Source of the DNA: Telopea speciosissima
Taxonomy: Eukaryota > Streptophyta > Magnoliopsida > Proteales > Proteaceae
Length of the DNA: 64,000 nucleotides
Direction: 5' to 3'
Assembly: GCF_018873765.1 (NCBI RefSeq)
Contig: NC_057916.1
Span: forward strand, 25,095,001 to 25,159,000
Shown here: one piece after another, positions 30,624 through 40,674 of the stretch
Layout: each line of letters starts with the position of its first letter
How positions within the stretch are numbered: the first letter of the stretch is position 1
Notes under the pieces: generated by a model
Databases searched by the model: none
Told to the model about the DNA's origin: nothing
Seen by the model: only the letters and a program-made list of their open reading frames with translations
Translations under genes and position numbers: made by a program

Positions 30624-32823
30624 ATGAAACGGGTTGCAACTCAAATGAGTGAGTCAAATCAGGGTACTTTTGTACCAAATCCCTCTGATAGTACTTTAGT
30701 ACCACAGACACAGGGACCTTCTGAACCTTCTGTTAGTCAACAAGTAGAGAATCATGATAATAATGATAATGTTGACAATATTTCCCAAGTAAGTAAAAGG
30801 GGCAAGGCTAGGTCACCAATTTGTTGGACAAGTAATTGGTTCAAAATGGTTAACCCTCAGAAATTTCAAGATGGAAAGCCTAGAGCAGAATGCACTAAGT
30901 GTGGGCAGGTGTTTATGGCTCACCCCCAAAAAAATGGGACCACTGGTTTAAATAATCACATGAAAAGGTGTCCTAAACGTGATAACAAGGACATAGGCCA
31001 AATGATTTTGCAACCATCTGATGGGAATGTGAACTTGAGGAATTTGAAGATTGACCCCAATATTGTGCGAGACATGATTTTGACTTTAGTGGTAAGAAAT
31101 GAACTCCCTCTAAGATTTGTAGAGTATGAAGAGTTTAGGAAATTAATGTTATATGTCTATCCTGATTACTCTCCTATAAGTAGAAATACTCTTTTAAGTG
31201 ATATTCATAAGGTGTTTAAGAGGGAGAAATATTCTATAAGAGAGGCGGTGAAAAATTCTGCTGGGAGAGTGTCAATCACTACTGATTTGTGGACCTCAAT
31301 AGCTAATGATGGGTATATGACACTCACTGCCCACTATATTGATCAATCATGGGTGCTGCACAAGAAGTTTATCAAGTTTTCTATATTGGCACCTCCACAT
31401 TCAGGTGCTAATATTTGTGAGGGTATTCGCAAGATATTGATTGAGTGGGGCATTGAAGAGAGAATATTTTCGGTGACAATTGATAATGCGAGTGCCAATG
31501 ATTTAGGAATTAGTTATTTGAAAACAACTTTGAATGCAAAGAACGCACTAGTTTGTAAGGGGGAATTTTTTCATGTTCGATGCTGTGCTCATATTTTGAA
31601 CCTTATAGTTCAAGATGCCATCAAATTAATTGATGCATCTGTCCAAAAGGTTCGAGATAGTATTAAATTTGTTAAGAGCTCACAAGCTAGGAAGTTAAAG
31701 TTTCAAGAATGTTGCGAGCGCTTGACTTTGAATACCAGCAAGGGCTTGCATGTAGATGTAACCACAAGATGGAATTCAACATTCCAAATGCTTAGTGATG
31801 AGGTCACCAAGGTTCTCTCGGGTTCAAAATATCCAACTTCAAACCTCTATTTCCATAACATGGTGCTCATTTATTTGACTTTAAATGATAGATCATTCTT
31901 AGATGAGTTCTTGACAGATATGATACATGCCATGAGGACCAAGTTCAATAAGTATTGGGAAAAATACTAATTGGTTTTATCAGTTGCTGTCGTTTTGGAT
32001 CCCCGTTACAAGTTATCGGTTCTTCAGTGGGCATTTAATAAGATCCATCATGGAAAGACCAACTTAATGAATGAGGAGATTGATCGGGTGAAAAGTGCTT
32101 TAGAAAGACTTTATGGGGAATATAAGAGCATGCCAAAAGATCAAGGGTCTTCTTCTACTGCTCAGGTTGATGGTGTTTCAGCTCGTTATGCACAGGTATA
32201 TTACTTTTTGACTATCTAATATTTTAACGTATGATTGACATTTCACTAGTTTTTGTGTTTAATGGTACCTTCTTTATCTATTTTTATAGGAATATCTCTC
32301 TTTCCTTGTTGAGGATAATGATGCGGTCACTAATGGAAAGTCTGACTTGGAGCAATACTTGGAAGAGCCAACCAAAACTTGGGCGGCTGGTTATGATGTT
32401 CTTGCATATTGGAAGTCAAATCAAAGCCAATACCCTGATTTGGCTCAGCTGGCCCGTAATATATTGGCAATTCCTGTGTCCACAGTTGCATCTGAGTCGG
32501 CATTCAGTGCTGGTGGTAGGGTTATTGATAAATACCGAAGTAAATTGCTCCCTAAGAATGTTGAGGCTTTGGTATGCCTCCGTGATTGGATGTTCGATGT
32601 GAATTATGGAGGTAATATTTTTTTCTTTTAATCATTGTGTACATTAGTGCATATCCTTATTTTATAACTTCAGAGTATTTACTTTAATTTTTTTTTTGTT
32701 ATAGCTGAACCGGATCTAGATCAAGATACTGAAGAATTATCTGAGGCATTGGGAGATCTTTTTACAATGTATAATGCTTCTACTACAGTGCCTACAACTT
32801 CTGACCCCACTATTATTAACTAA
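30624..32823 (+). pseudogene. hAT transposase (RICESLEEPER-like), one stop codon
   Basis: Inferred exons 30624-32195, 32290-32611 and 32705-32823 join in phase. The N-terminus is Ser/Gln/Asn-rich. A BED zinc finger follows at about residues 65-117 (SPICWTSNWFKM; ECTKCGQVF; LNNHMKRC). The catalytic hAT core includes SITTDLWTS and VTIDNASAND, with the later CAHILNLIVQD block. A DUF4413-type region comes next (KFNKYWEKY; VLDPRYKL). The C-terminal hATC dimerisation domain contains LARNILAIPVSTVASESAFS near 32451-32510. A single in-frame TAA (31968-31970) lies between YWEKY and LVLSVAVVLDPRYK. Otherwise it is open, so the element is recently inactivated or the base is polymorphic. The protein would cut and paste hAT elements with 8-bp duplications. 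Confidence 0.88.
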
Positions 32824-33200
32824 TTATCAAGTGCAATGTGAGTTTCTATCTTGGAACTTTTCTTCATTTGATTGATCGTCTCTTTCTTTAGTTATCAATA
32901 AATGGATCTTTGAGTAGCTATTTGCCGATTTCAATTGCTTTTGTTCAATTTCAGCCTTCTGATTTTGTTTCCCTCTTCTAATTTAGTTGTTGATCTCTTT
33001 GTTTACTTCTCTAGGTTTGAGTGTGCAAGACCTGTAAAAATGGGTGGAAGTGGACGATGTACTATGGAGACATTAGAGCAAGAACTTGTTTTTACTTCCA
33101 ACTTCGTTGTTGATGTGGTTTAGACTTTAGAGCAAGAGAGAATATTTTTCTTATGTCAATTTGTTTAGTTGTTTGAGTTGATAATTGAATATAGTAGCAG

Positions 33201-33330
33201 CTGTTTGTGTTATTGATCCCATATTCCCAGAGTATTTGGAAAAGGGAAGCACTGATGGACATACTAGGCCACTGAGAGGTTTTGTTGAGGCCCATGCAGA
33301 TGGTGGCCTTCTTGAAATCTTTGGTCTAAA
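33201..33330 (+). pseudogene. Exon-like segment of unknown origin in hAT2 (3' side)
   Basis: Between an acceptor-like ATAGTAGCAG (ending 33200) and a donor-like AAA|GTAAGG (33330/33331) lies a 43-codon open block. It reads VIDPIFPEYLEKGSTDGH and GFVEAHADGGLLEIFGLK. It lies beyond the transposase stop and is unlike any hAT domain. Possible captured host exon. A similar block may occur on the minus strand near 33955-34095. Confidence 0.35.
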
Positions 33331-35120
33331 GTAAGGATGGCATGCTTCATTCTAAATGATTTGTATTTCTGTGGAAAACCACAAGGAAGAGTGCATCATC
33401 AATTTAGGCTTTATTGCCTTAGCTTGGCTTACCTTTATGTACTGGATATCAGTGTTTACAGTTCATACATTAAATACAAGGACAGGGACTGAAGAGCACT
33501 GTGACACCTACATTTAACTTGTACACACAACTATTCAATCTGAGAACTACTCTCAGATACACCTTCTTGCTTGTAGCTATTTATAGCAATATTAACTCCT
33601 TCAATTAGAACCCATTAATTAGTGCCTAATTTAATCCATCCAGGATATAAGGATTCCAACAAATTCAAGCCCTTGGTGTATTGTGGAAAGCTTTCTTTGA
33701 AAACTAGAGAGAGAGAGGGGCTTACTTTTTTTTTTTTTTGGGTAGACAGAGAGGGGCTTACTTGAAGTTTGGAAATATGAAGCAATTGTTGCACATTAAG
33801 TGAATCTGGTGCCATGGGTATGGATCACTTTTCCCTTAAAAGTAAACCACTTTTGAATTTGTATTTCCTTAACTCCAAAAATGAATACATAACATGAAAG
33901 CAAATTGGAGGAGACTATTTGTTTTTGTTATAAACAACAAAGAAGAACTGTTGGAAGGAAGTGCTGATGTAGCCTATCTGGGCATTGAGAGCTCCTGTAG
34001 ATGCACTCAAGAGTTGAAACTGGACCATCTCTCCTGATGGTGATGGGAACTTTAGCAAATATATCCAATTTGACAATTGAGAACCCCTGCAGTTAAAAAA
34101 AAACGATTTTAAAACCATTTCATTCGAATTTATAGTGTTTTTATATCATTTTTTATAAAAATAGAATTCATACCGTTTTGTACCGTTTTTATACTATACC
34201 AAAACCGTACCGTAAGTATACCATTTTATATACCGTATTCATACCGTACCGAAACCGTACGGTTGCGGTATTAAAAGTAGACCTTCTAAACGGTACGGTA
34301 CGGTATCGGTATTGGGTACCTATTTTTGGTACCGTACCGGTTGACAAGCCTAGATGGGATAGGCTGGACTGAACTTAGATTGAACTAGGGTTTATGAAAT
34401 TAAAACAGAAATTAAAGGGGGATCAAATGGGGAAGGAGAAGGAATGGAAAACAGAAATTAAATTCAAACTTACCACAAGATTCCACCGGCAGCAGCATGA
34501 TCAATGAAGGATGAAACCACCTTCACAAAGAGAGAACCTCCCAGCCATCACGGCGTAAGGAGTCACAGGAAGTCCATCTGTCCTTCTTCCTTGATAGATC
34601 CACAAGGCAACACTCCAAGGAGCAGCAGCAGCAGCAGCAATCGGCAGCCAGCAAACAGTCTTTTTTTTCTAAAATTCAACTGTGGGGGAGCCTCCATGAT
34701 TTTATTTATTTATAATAAGGCCTTAGGCCAATTCCTAATACAATCTAACTACCTCCTCACTTAAAATCGTGGAAGGAACCTAATTAAAACAAAGTTACTA
34801 ATTTAAAACCCTGAAAAGACTTAGTTACCCCTATTAACTTAAATTAAAAGATTCTAACTTAAAACTACTGATTTAAAAGAAGAATCCATACTAGCCAATA
34901 GGATTGAAGAACCTATTAGCCAATAGGTACACTTTACTTAAATTAGACCAATTGAACCAATTGGATGCAACCAATTTAAACCGGTTCAATTTAAAAAACA
35001 GAACATAAACTAAGTATGAAAAATGCAAGCAAAATAAACCTTACCCTATGGCTCCCTACTTAAGCCCTAAGTTCAGGACTTCTTCTTCTTCTTCTTCCTA
35101 CTTGGAGCTGCATCAGTAAC

Positions 35121-35576
35121 TCAATCAGCCAATCACGCAGTGACAGATGGTGGTCATGATAGTGGTTCCTCTGGTGATCTCGCAGGTTCTGATCCCAGGT
35201 GGCAGTTCTACTACAACTTCGCACCGTGATGATCTCTCTCAAATATTACAGCTATTAAAAACTTGGAGGCATCCAGTCATACATCCACCAGGCCCTCATC
35301 TTCCTCTGCTACTCTAGCTCATGTAGGTACACTCCTTTCTATTACTACACCACCTTGGGTCATTGACTCTGGAGCTTCTGCTCATATGACTAGTGAGTCG
35401 TCATTGTTTACCTCATTCTCCCATACTACTCCGTCATCATCTATTATACTTGCTAATGGTTCATCTACCTCAGGGTCTGAGCATGGTACAGTTTCTCCTA
35501 CTTCCTCAATTAATCTCTCCTCTGTGTTGCATGTTCCTTAACTACCATTAAATCTTCTTTCTGTAAGTCAACTAAC
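35121..35576 (+). pseudogene. Copia A protease region
   Basis: Continues the gag-protease reading after the TR-GAG insertion. The Copia aspartic protease block WVIDSGASAHMTSESSLF is intact at about 35349-35402, followed by SIILANGSST and SSVLHVP. The first 120 bases are low-complexity (Asp/Gly/Ser) and frame-broken. The reading is cut at 35581 by a solo LTR. Confidence 0.85.
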
Positions 35577-35581
35577 AAAAG

Positions 35582-36842
35582 TAATGTAGTCCTAGATAGG
35601 TAGAAGACCTACTAGGAGCCAGGTAGAGCAAACGCTCACAAAAAAGTACTAGCCGATTGGGGTATTTTAGGTCAAATCTAGGGTTAGGTTTATGAGAATA
35701 GGGTTGAATCTTATATGGTTTTAATGGGCAGGTCTAGGAGAAGCTAATAGGGTAGGTTTGAACAAGGTTTAAACAAAAATTAAAAATTACAGAAATTAGG
35801 GTTAGGGTTTCGGGTTTTGGGTTTTAGAATTTAGGTTAAAACTAGGGTTTAAACTTGGAATTAGGGCAAGGGGGTAAGGTTGAGTGTTAGGGGCAATGGG
35901 AAGGGTACTCGGCTGTAATATGGTGTAGATCTGATGGCTGAATTGGGCTATACAGAATTTAGGGTTTTTTTTTGGGTTCTACAAAGACAAGACAAATTAG
36001 GGTTTGAGTGGTTGGATGGGGCAGCAACTTAGGTCGAGTGAAGGAGGAGATGAGAGGGGGCTGTGATTGAAATTTGGTTGGAATTGGATGGAGGAACAAG
36101 GCTAGACAGAATTTAGAACAATTAGGGTTTATGAGGATCAATGGGTTTTTAATGGAGGAGACAATGTGGATCGATTAGGGCAGGTGGGGCTTGGGTTGGA
36201 GGGTTAAGAAGAAAAGGGGAATGCTGAAACAGTAATAACTTACTGGTTTAAGGAGATCTTCAATGGCAGCAACCTTGAAGACAGCTTTGAAGATGAACCT
36301 ATCGATCTAAAAGATGCAAGGAATCACAAGAAATCCACCAGCCCTTCAACCTTGATATGACTCACAAGGGGGGTCTTGATATGACTCACAAGACAATCTC
36401 AGAAGAGAGAAACAACAGCAGCAATAGCCAGCAATACAGAAACGAATTTTTTTTAAACTTTAATTGGTGGGGGAGCCACTCCCATGATTTCTATTAATAA
36501 GGACCTAAGGGCCATAATCCTAATACAATTTAAAATCCACTCTTCCAAAAACGTGGAAGGAGTGTGACTTACTCAAATAACTCAAAGTTAAAAGTCCTAC
36601 CTACCCTTATTAACTTAAAACTCTTAAACTAAGAAGATTCCTCATCAACAATAGGATATAAGATCCTAATAGCCAATAGGAACACTTCACTTAAATTGAA
36701 TTTGAACTGCTTCAATTAAAGACAAAAAAATAAAACTAAGTATAGAACTGAAATAAACTAAGTATAAACTAGTCTAAGGCTCCTACTAAAACCCTATGAT
36801 CAGGGGGGCTTCTTCAGCTCATGGAGGCTTGGATCTGCATCA
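35582..36842. repeat. Solo LTR, TAATGTAG family, copy 1
   Basis: 1261 bp, TAATGTAGTCCTAGATAGG...GGATCTGCATCA, flanked by AAAAG (35577-35581) and CAAAG (36843-36847), a TSD with one change. Host reading (LTK then ALHC) resumes directly after it. It diverges from the TR-GAG LTR in the middle but keeps the landmarks: a TTAGGGTTAGGGTTT run, the CACAAG/AGAGAGAAACAACAGCAGC block, GTGGGGGAGCC and AACACTTCACTTAAATTG. Its orientation is the same as the TR-GAG element. Confidence 0.88.
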
Positions 36843-36847
36843 CAAAG

Positions 36848-38280
36848 CTTTACATTGTTCTGTGACATTCTTTCCTACTCATTGTGTTTTTCAGGATCTT
36901 CACATGAGGAAGAAGATTGGTGGAGGGTGTGAAAAGGACAGACTGTACTATCTCGACTATGGTACTGCTACATCTTTTGTTGCTGCTACTTTTGTTGGTA
37001 GTGTTACTCCTTTTCGGCAGCACTGTCGGTTAGGTCATTTATCTTTAGCTAGGTTAAAGTTATTAGTTCCTTCTTTTAAGTCTTTGTTTGGATTAGAGTG
37101 TGAAGCCTGTGAGTTGGGAAAGCATCATCATGCCTCCTTCCCTTCTCGCTCTGTGGCTCGTAGTTCGTCTTTATTTTCTTTGGTTCATTTGGACATTTGG
37201 GGTCCTCGTCGTGTTAGGAATAAGAGTGGATTTATGAATTTCCTTACTTCTGTGGACGATCACTCCTATCTTACATGGTTGTACCTCTTGAAGGATCGTT
37301 CCGAGTTTCCCTCTGCATTCCAAAATTTTTATAATGAAACAAAAACCAAGTTTGGAATGTGTATTAAAGTTTTTCGATTTGATAATGCTTTAGAATATGT
37401 TCAAATGAGATTTCTGAATTTTGAGTAGCCCGTGCTATGATTCATCAAACTAGCTGTTCTTACACCCCACAACAAAATGAGGTGGCCAAACGCAAAAATA
37501 GGCATTTACTTGAGGTTACACGTACTATAATGGTCCATAAGCATGTTCCAAAGCATTTTTGGTGTGAAGGTGTTCTAACTGCTTGTTATTTGATCAATCG
37601 CATGCCTTCTTCTGTCTTTGCAGACAAGTCCCCATTTTCTATTGCTTTTCCCAATCAACAGGTTTTTCATTTACCACCTCGTGTTTTTGGGTGTCTGTTT
37701 TGTTCAACACTTACACATCACATCTGACAAACTTTCTCCTGGGGCCATAAAGTGTGTTTTTCTTGGTTATTCCTGTACCCAGAACGGGTATAAGTGTTAT
37801 GATCCTGTGTCCCATCGGTATTTTGTTAGTGCGGATGTCACCTTCTTTGAAGGCAGTCCTTATTTTTCACCCTCTTCCTCAGTCTCTAGTGGTGAGGGGC
37901 ATGCTGTACCACCTGTCCCTTCCTTAGTCCCTTTTTCTGATAGTTCCGTTGTTCCAAGTCGATCACAACAGGTCTATCAGCGACAGGGCCGGCTAGTTCC
38001 CCGGTATGAGATTCCACAAGTTGCGGTTCCACCTGCTCCGTCTGGCATTTTGCCTCTCACTGCTTCTTCCTCGGGTGAAGCTCCGCCTCCTTCATCTGAT
38101 GACTTGCCAGTCACATTGTGCAAAGGCACACGTTTTTGCACCCAAAAGTCCAACGTTGTGTACTCCATTGACAAAATATGTCTCACTTTCCCATTTACCA
38201 TCATCTATCCACAACTTTGCCTTGTCTTTATCCACTACCACTATCCCCAAACATCATACTGAGGCTCTTAGTATTCCTGG
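36848..38280 (+). pseudogene. Copia A integrase
   Basis: The GAG-pre-integrase zinc segment (HCRLGHLSLARL; CEACELGKHH) is followed by the integrase core with LVHLDIWGP and FRFDNALEY. The third catalytic position reads VAKRKNRHLL, where Copia integrases have VAERKN, so the catalytic Glu has become Lys. A TAG at 37426-37428 and frame changes near 37430 and 37700 add further damage. The downstream SDKLSPGAIKCVFLGYS and YKCYDPVSHRYFVSADVTFF blocks are the normal Copia C-terminal integrase region, then a Pro/Ser linker. Confidence 0.88.
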
Positions 38281-38289
38281 TTAGCGCAC

Positions 38290-39120
38290 AGCCATGGATG
38301 TGGAAATGGATGCTCTTTTGTCTCGTAATACTTAGAGTTTGGTCGATCTGCCACCTAGTAAGGATCTTGTTAAGTATCGCTGGGTGTATACTGTCAAATA
38401 CCTTCTTGATGGATCTGTTGAGCAGCTAAAAGCCCATCTGGTTGCCAAGGGGTATACACAGACTTACGATGTTGACTATTTCAAGACCTTCTCCCCTGTT
38501 GCTCGACTGAACTCTGTCCGTTTACTTATCCCTCTGGCTGTTAACTTTGATTGGCCATTATTTCAGTTGGATATTAAAAATGTCTTTTTATATGGTGATC
38601 TTCATGAGGGGGTTTATATGGAGCAACCTCCCGGGTATGTTGCTCAAGGGGAGAACAATACTCAGGTGTGTAAATTGTGGAAGGCAATATATGGTCTCAA
38701 ACAATCGCCCAGAGCATGGTTTGAGAAGTTCAATACTGCAGTAGTTTCATGTGGGTTCTCACAGTGTTACTCTGATCACTCTGTGTTTGTTCGTCCTCAT
38801 GATGGCAAGCTGGTTGTCTTGGTTGTTTATGTTGATGATATTATTGTGTCAGGTGATGATGTAGCAAGTATTGCAGAAATAAAAACTTATTTACAGCAGC
38901 ATTTTCAGACCAAGGATCTAGGTGACCTTCACTATTTCCTTGGCATTGAGGTTGTGAGAAGCAAGAAAGGGGTCAGCTTGTCCCAGAGAAAGTATGTTTT
39001 AGACCTTTTGTCTGACACTAGTATGCTTGCGTCAAAACCAGTGGATATACCAATGGATCTCCGTCAGAAATTTGGGGTAGATGATGGAGGTCCTCTCAAG
39101 GATGTGCACCAGTACAGGAG
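38290..39120 (+). pseudogene. Copia A reverse transcriptase, N-terminal two thirds
   Basis: Open from 38339 to the next insertion. Copia RT blocks are in order: KYRWVYTVKYLLDGSVEQ, LVAKGYTQTYDVDYFKTF, FQLDIKNVFLYGDLHEGVY, QPPGYV, LWKAIYGLKQSPRAWFEKF, then the catalytic VVYVDDIIVSGDD and YFLGIEV. A stop lies at 38332-38334, just before the start of the open frame. The reading is cut at QYRS by a solo LTR (39121) and resumes at 40376. Confidence 0.9.
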
Positions 39121-40375
39121 TAATGTAGCTCTAGATAGGGAGGGATCTTACTAGAGGCCAATTATCAAGGATCTAATAACAAAGGAATCAAGGGGCTGCT
39201 GGTTCTGCAGTCTCAGTAGGACAGAATTGCAGTTTTAGGTCAAATCTAGGGTTAGGTTTATGAATATGGAGATGAATCTTATAGGGTATTGATGGGCAGG
39301 TCTAGGAGAAGCTATTAATGTAGGTTTGGATGATGTTTAACTAAAAAATTGAATTTCAGAAAATTAGGGTTAGGGTTTCGGGTTTTGGGTTTTAGAACTT
39401 AGGCTAAAACTAGGGTTTTTAATGGGATTTTAGGGCTAGGGTTGGGATCGAATTTTCCAGGTAGGGAGGGGAAAGTTCGATCCAAATATGGGAGGTTTTT
39501 ATTGGCTGGAAGTACTAATTCTGGAATTTAGGGTTTTTTGGGTTTCATAGAGACAAGGCAAACTAGGGTTGGAGTGGGAGGATGGGGCTGCAAGTTGGAT
39601 CGAATGGAGGGGATGTAGTATGGAGGCTGTGGCTTGAATTTGAAGAAATTCTGATGGTCAAATATGGCTGGGCAGCAAGATCTAGGGTTTAATGGAATTC
39701 AAACACAAAAATAAAGGGGATCGATTGGGGGGAATTAAAGGATTAGAAGAAGAAATGGGTGAACAAGTTGCAGCAGAAATCCACTGGCAGCAGCTTGAAC
39801 AGGGTTGAAGGATAGAACCTCTCAGCCGTCACGGCATAAAAAGTCACAAGAGATCCACCTGCTCTTCTTCCTTGATAGAATCACAAGGTAAACACTCCAA
39901 AGAGCAACAGCAACAACAATCGGCAGCAACCAATTCTGTTTTTTTTCAAATATTCAACTGTCGGGGAACCTCCCACGATTTAATCTTTTATAATAATAGG
40001 TCATAGGCCAAATCCTAAAGCTATTACAACTCTTTCCTCTTCGTAAATCGTGGAGCGGTATAATTAAACTACTTAAAACAATTTAAAACACTTAAACTAA
40101 GAAGATTCCTAAGTAATCAATAAGATATAAGAGCCTATCAGCCAATAGGAACATTTCACTTAAATTGGACCAGTGGTTTAACCGGTTCAATCTAAAACAT
40201 TAAAATAAACTAAGTATTGGGCTAATCCCGTATGCAACCTATGTACCCCTAGTTTAGGCTCATTAAAGTGGCCTATTACCTAGAAAACCCTTAGGAAGAA
40301 AGGCCCAACATATATATATATCCCAACCCTTTATTTCTAAAGAAATAAGCCCAATTCAATGATGAATCTGCATCA
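39121..40375. repeat. Solo LTR, TAATGTAG family, copy 2
   Basis: 1255 bp, TAATGTAGCTCTAGATAGGG...GATGAATCTGCATCA, with a perfect 5-bp TSD, AGGAG (39116-39120 and 40376-40380). It sits inside the RT frame, and excising it with one TSD copy restores frame continuity. The perfect TSD fixes the family's ends as TAATG...GCATCA. The last 200 bp are closest to the LTRs at 54464-54664 and 56669-56863. Confidence 0.92.
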
Positions 40376-40380
40376 AGGAG

Positions 40381-40674
40381 TTTGATTGGGAAGCTGATTT
40401 ACCTTACTGTCACCAAACCAGACATTTCGTTTGTTGTTGGGGTTCTTAGTCAGTTCATGTAGGCCCCATAAAAGGCCCATTGGAATGCTACTGTCCGCAT
40501 TCTTCGTTACTTGAAGGGTGCCCCTGGTAAAGGATTGATTTATCGTCCTAATCGGCATATGGATCTAGTTGCGTATTCTGATGTTGATTGGGCTGGGTTG
40601 GCAGGTGATCGTCATTCCACCACAGGTTATTGTACATTTGTTGGTGGTAATCTTGTTTCATGGTGTAGTAAGAT
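40381..40674 (+). pseudogene. Copia A RT C-terminus and RNase H start
   Basis: Reads GKLIYLTVTKPDISFVVGVL, then a TAG after SQFM, then RILRYLKGAPGKGLIY, SDVDWAGLAGDRHSTTGYC and FVGGNLVSWCSK. These are standard Copia connection and RNase H blocks. It is cut by hAT3 at 40675. Confidence 0.88.

Larger units (their letters stand above)
28963..34352 (+). mobile_element. hAT2: hAT transposon with transposase
   Basis: 5390 bp with TSD GATGGGAT (28955-28962 and 34353-34360). The ends are TAAGGGTGTCAA and (complement of right end) TAGGCTTGTCAA. The subterminal regions are dense in GGTACGGTACGG / CCGTACCG repeats. The transposase gene lies at 30624-32823 on the plus strand. Additional exon-like blocks occur before it (29916-30370) and after it (33201-33330). 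The element inserted into an LTR of the TR-GAG element and is one of the youngest layers. Confidence 0.9.
22358..35115 (-). mobile_element. Non-autonomous gag-only LTR element (TR-GAG type)
   Basis: An LTR element in minus orientation. The LTRs are 22358-23475 and 28571-35115, the second enlarged by hAT2. The 5-bp TSD is GTAAC (22353-22357 and 35116-35120). On the minus strand the LTR begins TGATGCAG and ends ACATTA. The primer site TGGTATCAGAGCC occupies 28568-28556 and a GGGGAGAGT purine tract precedes the far LTR. The internal region encodes only gag; I see no protease, reverse transcriptase or integrase. This matches the described TR-GAG class of LTR elements that need a partner for replication. 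Gag is interrupted by hAT1 (24575-28051). Confidence 0.85.
28571..35115 (-). repeat. LTR of the TR-GAG element (5' LTR), split by hAT2
   Basis: The LTR sequence runs 28571-28962 and resumes at 34361-35115. Removing hAT2 and one TSD copy leaves about 1147 bp, collinear with 22358-23475. Small differences include TTTATTTATAATAAGG against TTTATAAGG near 34705. Confidence 0.9.
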
